This document shows, piece after piece, positions 45,128-53,146 of a DNA stretch of 64,000 bases. Numbering within the stretch: the first letter of the stretch is position 1; each line of letters begins with the position of its first letter. The notes under the pieces are model-generated. The model made no database searches and was not told where the DNA came from. It worked only from the letters and a program-made list of their open reading frames with translations. The translations under genes were made by a program, and so were the position numbers. Source of the stretch: an uncultured Bacteroidota bacterium (GTDB taxonomy: Bacteria > Bacteroidota > Bacteroidia > Chitinophagales > Chitinophagaceae); assembly GCA_903835005.1 (NCBI GenBank), contig CAILLK010000163.1, positions 1-64,000 of the forward strand, given 5' to 3'.

Positions 45128-47296
45128 ATGCGAGTACCCCTTACACTGATTGTATTTTTCTTATTTAACACAAGCGCTACTTTACAGGCGCAAAACTGGA
45201 AATGGGGTAGAGGCAATACCGGTACGGGTGTGGATGGCTGGGCTGTGGCAACAGATCCGTCGGGTAATGTTTTTGCGGCAGGTATTAATTTCGGTATATA
45301 TCCCGCTGTTATTGGTCCATATACCCTGCCGGATGTAGGGCCGGGCGCCTATCAATGTATAATTATCAAGTACGACGCCAACGGGAATGTGCTTTGGGCA
45401 AATGGGACACAAAACGGCAATTCCTGCCTGATCAATATAGCAGCAGACCAGAATGGTAATTCTGTTCTTTTCGGCTCATTCCAGAGCGCTACTATACAGA
45501 TCGGGAGCCATATCCTCACAAATACAGTTTTCCCGAATACGCAGTATTTCCTGGTAAAGTACGATCCTTTTGGGAATGTTTTATGGGCTGTTAACTCGGG
45601 TAATTGCCAGTTTAATTATGCTACACTGGGAAATATAGCTGTTGTACTGGGTTGCGGCGGGATAGCTACCGATGCAGCAGGGAATATATATATCACTGCC
45701 AGTTTTCATATGACTTCAATCACCATTGGCACTTCTACACTGATTAATGCAGATCCATCAGGATTGACCAATGATATTCTGCTTGTGAAATATGACCCCA
45801 CAGGCAATGTTGTCTGGGCTAAAAGTGTGGGAGGGCCGGGAAGTGATGAAGCTTATGGTATTACTGTAACACCGGCAGGCGATATCTATATAGCCGGTGT
45901 TTTTGGTTCTGCTTCCCTTACTTTTGGTGCCTCTGTAATCAGTAATGCAAGTAGCGGGCAGGTAGCATTTATTGCCCGGTACGATGCATCGGGCACCCCG
46001 GTCTGGGCCTCGGGCAGTGGTGGCAATGGCCATGAGTATGCAGTTGGTTTGGTATCCGATCTGTCAAACAATGTTTATCTAACAGGAGGTCTCAGAGATA
46101 ACAGCATTTCGTTCAGCGGCACAGTGATCAGCAATCCGGATACAGTACCGGTATTGTACCTTGCTAAGTTTGATCCGGCAAATAATGTAATCTGGTCAAA
46201 AACGATAGGGCCAGCGATTGATACCGGCCGGGGTGCCTGGGGCTATTCTATAGCTATATCGCAGTGCGGCACGGTATGGGTGAGCGGTTGTATGAACGGG
46301 GCGGTAAATATAGACGGGAATATATTGTCGGTTCCACCCAATAGCTCCGACCCGATTTTTATGGCAGGTTTCAGTCCCTCCGGAACTTATGAAGGCAGCA
46401 CTGCACTGCAGAGCGGCGGCGACGACCAGAACGGCATAGCCTGCGATGGATTTGGTAATGTATTTATGTGCAGCGACTATGAAACCTACCCATTTTCGAT
46501 TGGCACTGATACTTTTCCTGCACCGGCAACCATTTCGGGAGAGTTACTTTTTGTAGCCAGATATGCCACCCAATACTCCCTGTTTAATAATGCAACAGGC
46601 AAGGATACCAGTATCTGTATGGGTAGCCAGGTTTTGCTCAATGCGCCAGCCGGATTTGCCAATTATATCTGGAATGATGGCGGTACAGGCGCCACCAAAA
46701 ATGTTTCGGATACAGGAATATTCTGGGTCACAGGATTTGATAGTTGTACCAATGCTGTTGCGGATACCTTCCGCATTACCGGTGGGAACAGAACGGTAAC
46801 CTGTACTAAAACAGATATCTGCCTGGGAGGTCCGGTAAGTCTGAAAGCACACACCGGATTTTCGAATTATATATGGAACGATGGAACTATTGCGTTTTCA
46901 CGGACGGTATCAGATACCGGTACCTACTGGGTAAAAGGCTTTGATACCTGCTCCGGCTCAGCGGTTGATACCTTTAGAATTACAGCCGGGTGCGATTGCA
47001 TTAATTCGGTATTTGTACCTAATGCATTTACTCCGAACGGCGACGGGCAGGACGATGTTTTCTATCCCCGGTGCGGCGCAAGTGTTAAAAAAATAAAGAC
47101 CTTCAATGTTTATAACCGCTGGGGCGAACTGCTGTTTGCAAGAGAAGACCTGGACCCCAATGATGAAAGAAATTCGTGGGATGGCACCTTCAATGGCAAT
47201 CAGCCTTTGCCAGATGTTTATGTGTGGGTGGTGGAAGCCGTTTGCACCAACGGCAACCACATAAATAAAAAAGGAAGTATTACCGTGATCAGGTGA
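45128..47296 (+). CDS. Secreted beta-propeller-like protein with T9SS type B sorting domain (copy 2)
   Basis: 722 aa from ATG 45128. It shares the copy 1 architecture: a signal peptide, SBBP-like blades (GNVLWAxGTQNGNS, IATDAAGNIYITA, AYGITVTPAGDIYIAG), and the C-terminal sorting domain (FVPNAFTPNGDGQDDVF, VYNRWGELLF, GSITVIR). It differs in having two Ig-like linker repeats (DTSICMGSQVLLNAPAGF and TDICLGGPVSLKAHTGF, each ending in a DTF strand) where copy 1 has one. The pair arose by tandem duplication, and the extra linker repeat is a later internal duplication. Confidence 0.88.
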   Translation: MRVPLTLIVFFLFNTSATLQAQNWKWGRGNTGTGVDGWAVATDPSGNVFAAGINFGIYPAVIGPYTLPDVGPGAYQCIIIKYDANGNVLWANGTQNGNSCLINIAADQNGNSVLFGSFQSATIQIGSHILTNTVFPNTQYFLVKYDPFGNVLWAVNSGNCQFNYATLGNIAVVLGCGGIATDAAGNIYITASFHMTSITIGTSTLINADPSGLTNDILLVKYDPTGNVVWAKSVGGPGSDEAYGITVTPAGDIYIAGVFGSASLTFGASVISNASSGQVAFIARYDASGTPVWASGSGGNGHEYAVGLVSDLSNNVYLTGGLRDNSISFSGTVISNPDTVPVLYLAKFDPANNVIWSKTIGPAIDTGRGAWGYSIAISQCGTVWVSGCMNGAVNIDGNILSVPPNSSDPIFMAGFSPSGTYEGSTALQSGGDDQNGIACDGFGNVFMCSDYETYPFSIGTDTFPAPATISGELLFVARYATQYSLFNNATGKDTSICMGSQVLLNAPAGFANYIWNDGGTGATKNVSDTGIFWVTGFDSCTNAVADTFRITGGNRTVTCTKTDICLGGPVSLKAHTGFSNYIWNDGTIAFSRTVSDTGTYWVKGFDTCSGSAVDTFRITAGCDCINSVFVPNAFTPNGDGQDDVFYPRCGASVKKIKTFNVYNRWGELLFAREDLDPNDERNSWDGTFNGNQPLPDVYVWVVEAVCTNGNHINKKGSITVIR

Positions 47297-47330
47297 TCCG
47301 GAGATGAAAAACCGGCCTGCAGATTACTAC

Positions 47331-48137
47331 TTACTGCCTTGTTTTAAATATAATAGTAACATCTCCGAATTGCTGCGGTTCAGGGCCTTCGCTCTTGCTG
47401 AACCTGGAGTTATTCAGTTTTTCTATGGCCAGCCGGGTCAGTTGAGGGCTGGAGGAGCTTTTTACAAATTTATTTACAATATTACCATTCCTGTCTACCG
47501 TAACGTGTATTACTACCTTGCCGCTTTCGTGAAATTCGGCTTCAAATTTATCGGGGCTGATGGTGCGGCCCGACAGAGTGTGGCCTATACCGCCTGTTCC
47601 GTTGCCGGGTATGCCTGAATAGTTTGCCGCGCCGGGAGTGCCACCCGGAACGCCCTGGTCGCCATGCCCATGGGTTATGCCTTCGCCGGTGCCGGGCAGG
47701 TTCTGATTGGCGCTGTTGCCGCCCTGGCCGTTATCGCCTGCATAGGTGTATTTTGGTTTTTCCTGCTTGTGGCCTTTTTCAGTGGTAGGGGCTTTTCCCG
47801 CTTTTTTGTTTGTCGGGGTTACATCGGGTGCATCGGTCTCAGTGCTTCTCACAATATCTTTGGGTATACTGCTTTTTGCTGCAACGCTTTTAAACACTAC
47901 AGTAGCCTGGTAAGCCGCCGGATCCTTGGTGCTCATGGGTTGGTCGTGGCCGCTGCCATTGTCGCTTGTACCCAGGTTTACTTCCATACCACCACCATCA
48001 TCTACGGGAGGAGGTATCTGGGTATCGTGGTGAATCAGGTAAAAAAACAGCAGCAGCAGCATATGCACCCCCAAAGTCCATGCGACTGCTTTTTTATTTA
48101 CGGGTGGCTGTTCCTGCCTGTATTGTAATGCTACCAT
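47331..48137 (-). CDS. TonB-like energy transducer
   Basis: 268 aa. One membrane helix (KKAVAWTLGVHMLLLLFFYLI, ~15-35) is followed by a long Pro/Gly/Asn-rich periplasmic linker with IPPPVDDGGG and repeated GTGG-like motifs. The C-terminus has the strand-helix pattern of TonB/TolA domains (VVIHVTVDRNGNIVNKFV, RLAIEKLNNSRF). It would transmit proton-motive force to outer-membrane receptors, though ExbB/ExbD genes are not adjacent. It is convergent with the second T9SS gene. Confidence 0.78.
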   Translation of the reverse strand: MVALQYRQEQPPVNKKAVAWTLGVHMLLLLFFYLIHHDTQIPPPVDDGGGMEVNLGTSDNGSGHDQPMSTKDPAAYQATVVFKSVAAKSSIPKDIVRSTETDAPDVTPTNKKAGKAPTTEKGHKQEKPKYTYAGDNGQGGNSANQNLPGTGEGITHGHGDQGVPGGTPGAANYSGIPGNGTGGIGHTLSGRTISPDKFEAEFHESGKVVIHVTVDRNGNIVNKFVKSSSSPQLTRLAIEKLNNSRFSKSEGPEPQQFGDVTIIFKTRQ

Positions 48138-48221
48138 TTAAAGAATAAAAGTAAGGAAATATACAGAATGTAAAAGTTAAAAGATAGGTGCTCTGCTGCT
48201 GCGTTGTAAAAAATAAGCTAT

Positions 48222-49166
48222 TTACCAGGCGAGAGCACTCGCCCCCAATATTGCAGCATCGGCATCGGGCAAGGCTGACTGCAACAGAGTTACCTTGTTT
48301 TTATAAATATTCAGCAGATTATCTTCCAGGTGTTTTTTTGCAGGAACCAGCAGCATATCACCAGCATTGGCCAGCCCTCCAAAGAAAATAATGGCCTCAG
48401 GCGATGTAACAGCTACCATATCGGCCAAAGTCTGTCCAAGAATACCCGCAGTGAACTCATAAAGCTCCTGGGCAAACGCATCTCCCTTTCTTGCAGCCTC
48501 CTGAATCATTCTTGCCGTCAGGTTGCCTTTATGCGCTCTTAGTGAGGTAGCATCATTTCGTTCTGCAAGCCATAGCTCAGCAGTGATTACCAGTCCTGTT
48601 GCCGATGCGTATCTTTCCAGGCATCCTTTTCGGCCGCAGTTGCAAAGCCTGCCATTTCTTACCGCAATCACATGGCCAAGTTCGCCAGCAAGCCCATCAT
48701 GGCCATATATTACCTGCCCGTTGGCTACAAAACCGCTGCCAAGGCCGGTGCCCAGCGTTACCATTATAAAATCCTTCATGCCTTTTGCCGCGCCATAGGT
48801 CATTTCGCCGATAGCTGCGGCATTGGCATCATTGGTTAATATTGCCTTCAGCCCCAGCGCTTCACTAATCAGATTTGCCAATGGAATAATTCCCTTCCAG
48901 GGCAGGTTGGGGGCAAAAATAATTTCTCCGGTGTAGTAGTTTCCGTTAGGCGCGCCTATTCCGGTACCCGCAATATTTTCAAGTCCCGCTTTTTTAATCA
49001 CCGGGACCAGTTCTGTTTGCAAAGTTGAAATATACGCTTCAACTGTAGCATGTCCGGTTGTCGGCAAGCTGCCTTTCGTTATTATTTCGCCCCTCCGGTT
49101 TACCAGCCCGTAAGCGGTATTTGTGCCACCGATATCAATACCGAGGCTAAGTGATCTTGTATTCAT
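48222..49166 (-). CDS. ROK-family sugar kinase (glucokinase-like)
   Basis: 314 aa. The ATP loop is GIDIGGTNTAYGL at the N-terminus. ILTNDANAAAIGE carries the catalytic Asp, and the ROK zinc motif is CNCGRKGCLERYAS near residue 175. It probably phosphorylates glucose or a related hexose with ATP. The first 20 bp overlap the 3' end of the PIN toxin gene, which has been placed directly upstream on the same strand. Confidence 0.88.
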   Translation of the reverse strand: MNTRSLSLGIDIGGTNTAYGLVNRRGEIITKGSLPTTGHATVEAYISTLQTELVPVIKKAGLENIAGTGIGAPNGNYYTGEIIFAPNLPWKGIIPLANLISEALGLKAILTNDANAAAIGEMTYGAAKGMKDFIMVTLGTGLGSGFVANGQVIYGHDGLAGELGHVIAVRNGRLCNCGRKGCLERYASATGLVITAELWLAERNDATSLRAHKGNLTARMIQEAARKGDAFAQELYEFTAGILGQTLADMVAVTSPEAIIFFGGLANAGDMLLVPAKKHLEDNLLNIYKNKVTLLQSALPDADAAILGASALAW

Positions 49167-49566
49167 TCAGAAAATCTATTGGTTTTAAAATGGGTATTCC
49201 CCGAAAAGGATGCATATCCAATAAATGTTTAACACCTGAGATAATCCATTCTGCGCCTCCATTTATTGCAACAGAGAGGTATTTATCATCTTTCGGGTCT
49301 ATACAAGCCACCACCGGGGTATGAAATAATATCGGAAATGATACAGAAATGATGTTATCAATAAAGGCTAAACGTTTATTTAGCGGAACATATCGTTCAA
49401 ATTTAATTCTCGAAAATACCTGTTTGTATTCTTCCTCTATTTCAATTGAAATCAATATTGTGCCTGTTATTCTGGCTTTAATTAATGCTTTACCTGGAGT
49501 ACTGTTTTTATTAAATAAAGCGCTAAGCAGTACGTTGGTATCGAAGATGAAAAAATTATTCCTCAT
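49147..49566 (-). CDS. PIN-domain toxin (COG1569-like)
   Basis: 139 aa. The first acidic residue of the PIN site is in FDTNVLLSAL (~8-17). IEIEEEYKQVF supplies the next acidic cluster, and CIDPKDDKYLSVAINGGAEWIISG the last. These metal-dependent RNases cut RNA when not held by their antitoxin. The gene overlaps its antitoxin upstream by 11 bp and the ROK gene downstream by 20 bp, so the module is inserted tightly into the host operon. All catalytic acids appear present. Confidence 0.82.
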   Translation of the reverse strand: MRNNFFIFDTNVLLSALFNKNSTPGKALIKARITGTILISIEIEEEYKQVFSRIKFERYVPLNKRLAFIDNIISVSFPILFHTPVVACIDPKDDKYLSVAINGGAEWIISGVKHLLDMHPFRGIPILKPIDFLNEYKIT

Positions 49567-49789
49567 CTTTCAATAGTTCTTCCATAATTTCAGGTGTCAA
49601 CCCGTTTTTTTTAGCTATTTCACTTGTCTCTTTCATAATATCAAACAAACGGTCGTTAGCAGATTTACTATTTAAAAAGTAATTAAGCCAGACATTAATG
49701 TAGTTCTCAGCGATAGTCTTCTTTTCTTTGTCTGCATGTTCATAAGATTTTGCCAGTGAATCAGGAACATGAATTGAAATGGTATTCAT
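49556..49789 (-). CDS. Antitoxin partner of the PIN toxin
   Basis: 77 aa from ATG 49789; a TTG three codons upstream is less likely. The N-terminal strand ISIHVPDSLAKSYEHA fits a ribbon-helix-helix-like DNA-binding fold. The acidic helical C-terminus (LTPEIMEELLKDEE) is suited to covering a toxin active site. It lies directly upstream of, and overlaps, the PIN gene by 11 bp, the standard order. Confidence 0.78.
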   Translation of the reverse strand: MNTISIHVPDSLAKSYEHADKEKKTIAENYINVWLNYFLNSKSANDRLFDIMKETSEIAKKNGLTPEIMEELLKDEE

Positions 49790-49834
49790 AAAAGGCAATT
49801 TTACTTATAAAGTTAAGAAAAAATAGTTAATTCA

Positions 49835-50683
49835 CTATCCCAGCACCACATTATCAATCAGTCTTATTTCGCCTATCCACGCTGCTATAAGCGCCACCAT
49901 TGGCCGGCCTGCTTCAAAATCGGGCAGCAGGGTCAGGTCCCGGGCATCTGCAAGCGCCACATATTCCGGCACAAAGCCTTTTGCCGTCAGAATATCCTCA
50001 CATTCTTTTCTTACAATAGCAAAACGGGCTGAGCCCTGTTTTGATTCTATAGAAACCAGGCATTGGTATATGGTACCTGCCACCGAGCGCTGTGCTTCAG
50101 TCAGTCTGCGGTTGCGCGAACTCATGGCCAGGCCATCCGCTTCCCTTATGGTTGGGCAAACTTTAACGGTAACATCTTTCATGTCGCGCATCGTTACCAG
50201 CTTATTGATCACCATACATTGCTGATAGTCTTTCTGACCCAGATACAGGCAATGGGGCAGAACAATATCCAGCAAGCGGGCAACCACCTGGCCCACACCT
50301 TTGAAATGCCCGGGCCTGCGGGCACCCTCCAGGATAGTATCCAGATAACCGAAATCATAGGTTTCAGTTTGTTCGGGGCCGCCGGGATAAATTTCAGAAA
50401 CGGGGGGTAAAAATAATACTTCACATCCTGCATTCAGCAGCAGCTCAATATCACCTTCTACCGACACCGGATATTTTTCAAAGTCCGTTTTATTATTGAA
50501 TTGGGTGGGATTCAGAAATATACTGCATACTGTAAACAACCCATCCTGCCTCGCTTTTTCGATAAGGGAGATATGTCCGGAATGCAGTGCTCCCATGGTA
50601 GGAATAAAGCCAGCCTTGCATCCCAGCGCTTTCTTGTTCTTTATGTATTGCTGTATATCGGTTACATTTTTAATAATTACCAT
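49835..50683 (-). CDS. panC: Pantothenate synthetase
   Basis: 282 aa, the usual length. The ATP motif MGALHSGHISLI is in the N-terminal part, followed by FLNPTQFNNKTDFEKYP, GARRPGHFKGVGQVV, GQKDYQQ and the KMSKS-like MSSRNRRL. It condenses pantoate with beta-alanine to give pantothenate. It is transcribed away from the glycogen synthase-like gene, an order common in Bacteroidota. Confidence 0.95.
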   Translation of the reverse strand: MVIIKNVTDIQQYIKNKKALGCKAGFIPTMGALHSGHISLIEKARQDGLFTVCSIFLNPTQFNNKTDFEKYPVSVEGDIELLLNAGCEVLFLPPVSEIYPGGPEQTETYDFGYLDTILEGARRPGHFKGVGQVVARLLDIVLPHCLYLGQKDYQQCMVINKLVTMRDMKDVTVKVCPTIREADGLAMSSRNRRLTEAQRSVAGTIYQCLVSIESKQGSARFAIVRKECEDILTAKGFVPEYVALADARDLTLLPDFEAGRPMVALIAAWIGEIRLIDNVVLG

Positions 50684-50718
50684 AAGACTATTTTTGGCTT
50701 TCGGGATGCAAAGTACGG

Positions 50719-50745
50719 TTGGAATTCAATATTTTCGTAATTTTG
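50719..50745 (+). promoter_or_regulatory. Bacteroidota-type promoter of the glycogen synthase-like gene
   Basis: A TTG at 50719-50721 and a perfect TAnnTTTG box (TAATTTTG, 50738-50745) are separated by 16 bp. It lies about 45 bp upstream of ATG 50791. Confidence 0.6.
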
Positions 50746-50790
50746 CAGACCATTGCAAATTTTTTACAACAAAAATTAATTTTTGAGCGC

Positions 50791-51618
50791 ATGTCTGCAG
50801 ACACAAAGAAACGTGTTTTAATTATTGCCAACGAACTTTCTCCCTATACAGAGTTTACTGATTTTGCCCAGATACTTAATAAACTGGCTATTAAGACTTT
50901 TGACTCCGGACTTGAAGTCCGTGTTATCATGCCCCGGTTTGGAGTTATCAACGAGCGGCGGCATAGATTGCATGAGGTTGTGAGGTTGTCAGGTATCAAT
51001 GTGATCATTGACAAAGACGATTATCCGCTCATTATTAAAGTAGCTTCTCTGCCAAATGCCCGGCTCCAGGTTTATTTTATGGATAATGAAGACTACTTCA
51101 AACGCAAGTCTGTTTTCCGCGATGATCAGGACAATTTTCATGATGATAACGGCGAAAGGATGATATTTTTCTGCAAAAGCGCTTTGGAAACTGTTAAGAA
51201 ATTTGGCTGGCCTCCGCATGTTATTCATTGCCATGGCTGGATGACTTCACTTATTCCGCTATATCTGAAAACCACTTACAAAAAAGAGCCGGTTTTTGGT
51301 TATTCAAAAATCATTTACACTGCACAGGCCAACCAGTTCAAAGAAATATTGAACCCCAATTTTATGAAGAAGGCCATGATAAGCAGTGAAATTAAGGATA
51401 AAGACCTGGAACCATTCAAGGATGGTTCAAATACGGCCCTTACTATAGGTGCTGGTAAAAGCGCCGATGTGGTTGTTTTTGGTTCTGAAAAAATTGATAA
51501 GAAGGTATCTGATGAATTAAAACCAAGCCGTTATAAAAAAGTGCTCAAATATGAAACAAGCTGGAAGGAGGATGTAACACCCTTACTTGACTTATATAAA
51601 AGCTTAACAGAGTCTTAG
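50791..51618 (+). CDS. Glycogen/starch synthase catalytic-domain protein (GT5 N-terminal domain only)
   Basis: 275 aa from ATG 50791. VLIIANELSPYTEFTDFAQILNKL, MPRFGVINERRHRLHEV and VIHCHGWMTSLIPLYLK match the GT5 N-terminal fold. The second Rossmann domain of full-length GlgA (about 200 residues, with the donor-binding loop) is missing. The Lys-x-Gly-Gly loop near the N-terminus is also not conserved. Such short forms recur in Bacteroidota next to panC. They may not be glycogen synthases. It may be co-transcribed with the DUF4270 gene. Confidence 0.8.
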   Translation: MSADTKKRVLIIANELSPYTEFTDFAQILNKLAIKTFDSGLEVRVIMPRFGVINERRHRLHEVVRLSGINVIIDKDDYPLIIKVASLPNARLQVYFMDNEDYFKRKSVFRDDQDNFHDDNGERMIFFCKSALETVKKFGWPPHVIHCHGWMTSLIPLYLKTTYKKEPVFGYSKIIYTAQANQFKEILNPNFMKKAMISSEIKDKDLEPFKDGSNTALTIGAGKSADVVVFGSEKIDKKVSDELKPSRYKKVLKYETSWKEDVTPLLDLYKSLTES

Positions 51619-51646
51619 TATTTATTTTGCCAACTTAGCCTTCAAA

Positions 51647-53140
51647 TTGAACATTTTGAAACAACTGATTCATACAACTAGTCTTGTAATATTATTATTT
51701 TTTGCCATTTTCATCCAGTATAGTTGCCATGAAAATGTATTGATCAATTCAAAGATTTCACCATCCAATAATGCCGTAGGTGTTTATTCAGTTGCACTTC
51801 CCTGTATGACCTATACTTATTACAGCGATTCTGCTGTAACGAGTACGAATATCGGCGGGGTACCTATATACCAGGGAGTTGGGTCTTTTATTGATCCTTT
51901 TTTTGGCGGCATGACTGGCGCTACCTATTTTCAGATAGTGCCACAATACCCAAGTACCGACACATTTACCGGGTACACAATGGATAGCGCATTCCTGATT
52001 ATGCCTTACAGCGGATTCACTTGGGGAGATACAACAGCAGCTACGGGCTCTAACTATACTCAGACTTACCAGGTATTTTATATGCTGGATACAATGACTC
52101 TTGGAAATACTTATTATTCCAACTCTACCGAGCCCATTGACCTTGCCAACCCGCTTAGTGCTCCAACAGCAGTGAATATTTACCACCTTCGCGATTCAGT
52201 GGGCACATACCCTAATGTACTGGATGTCAATCATCCCGGATTAAGAATTCCGCTTTATTTGCCTGTTATTAAGAACAGGATTTATAATGCTATACAGAAT
52301 ATCTCAAGTACCAGTACCAATCCTTTCCAGGATTTCATGAATGCCTTCAACGGTATTTGTCTCCGGGTAGCCGATACACGCAAATCATCCCTGGCTATAC
52401 CTTATTTCCAGCTCGACGGTCTGACCGATTTTTCTCAGGCAGGGGTTGCCATGTATTATCATCCTACGGGAACTACTGTTACAGCTGATTCTTATTCTAT
52501 TTTTAATTTCAATACATCGTATTGCGCCCATTTCAACAGTATCAACCGTTCTTACCGTCAATATCCGGTAAATCAGCTTATACAGGAAGGCAAGGCCAAT
52601 ACCCAAATTGTTGCATTGCAGAACCAGCCGGGAGCCAGTATTGATGTGGTTATTCCCCGAATTACTACTTTGCCTGCTGGTGTTATCAATAAAGCCGAAT
52701 TGCAGTTAACGCTGCTTCCGCAATATAATGTAACATCAACCTCAGTTACCGATACCTTTTTTGCCCCTGAGCGATTATACCCAACTGGTATAGCCAATGC
52801 GCTTTACCCGCCTGGCGCAGGAGCTGGTGTGGCCTATAACATTGCCGACCGCTATCCCTTATACAGCACATCCCCGCTTGCAGTGCTTGATGGTTTCCTG
52901 CATACCGGTTTCGGCTCCGGGGCCAACCTGCAGACTTTTACTATTGATATTCCCCGAGAGGTTATGTATTCTCTGTCTCAGAAGAATGACACTATTCATC
53001 TTCAGGTGAATGGGTCGCAGGATTATTATGGCGCCTTTCATATGGTAGCTGGTGGTGGCAATTACGGCACTTCCGGAACCACTGATACTTTATATCGGGC
53101 TAAATTGGTAGTTACTTATTCACAATTGACAAATCACTAA
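51647..53140 (+). CDS. DUF4270 lipoprotein
   Basis: 497 aa. A hydrophobic N-terminus (LVILLFFAIFIQYSC) ends in a lipobox with Cys near residue 27. The mature protein is beta-rich with repeated VYSVALPCMTYTYY, FQLDGLTDFSQAGVAMYY and TFTIDIPREVMYSL segments. It fits the DUF4270 family, which is habitually placed before glmS in Bacteroidota. No ATG is available near the start, so TTG 51647 is used; TTG 51656 is an alternative. A cell-surface role is likely, but the function is unknown. Confidence 0.82.
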   Translation: MNILKQLIHTTSLVILLFFAIFIQYSCHENVLINSKISPSNNAVGVYSVALPCMTYTYYSDSAVTSTNIGGVPIYQGVGSFIDPFFGGMTGATYFQIVPQYPSTDTFTGYTMDSAFLIMPYSGFTWGDTTAATGSNYTQTYQVFYMLDTMTLGNTYYSNSTEPIDLANPLSAPTAVNIYHLRDSVGTYPNVLDVNHPGLRIPLYLPVIKNRIYNAIQNISSTSTNPFQDFMNAFNGICLRVADTRKSSLAIPYFQLDGLTDFSQAGVAMYYHPTGTTVTADSYSIFNFNTSYCAHFNSINRSYRQYPVNQLIQEGKANTQIVALQNQPGASIDVVIPRITTLPAGVINKAELQLTLLPQYNVTSTSVTDTFFAPERLYPTGIANALYPPGAGAGVAYNIADRYPLYSTSPLAVLDGFLHTGFGSGANLQTFTIDIPREVMYSLSQKNDTIHLQVNGSQDYYGAFHMVAGGGNYGTSGTTDTLYRAKLVVTYSQLTNH

Positions 53141-53146
53141 TCAGTT

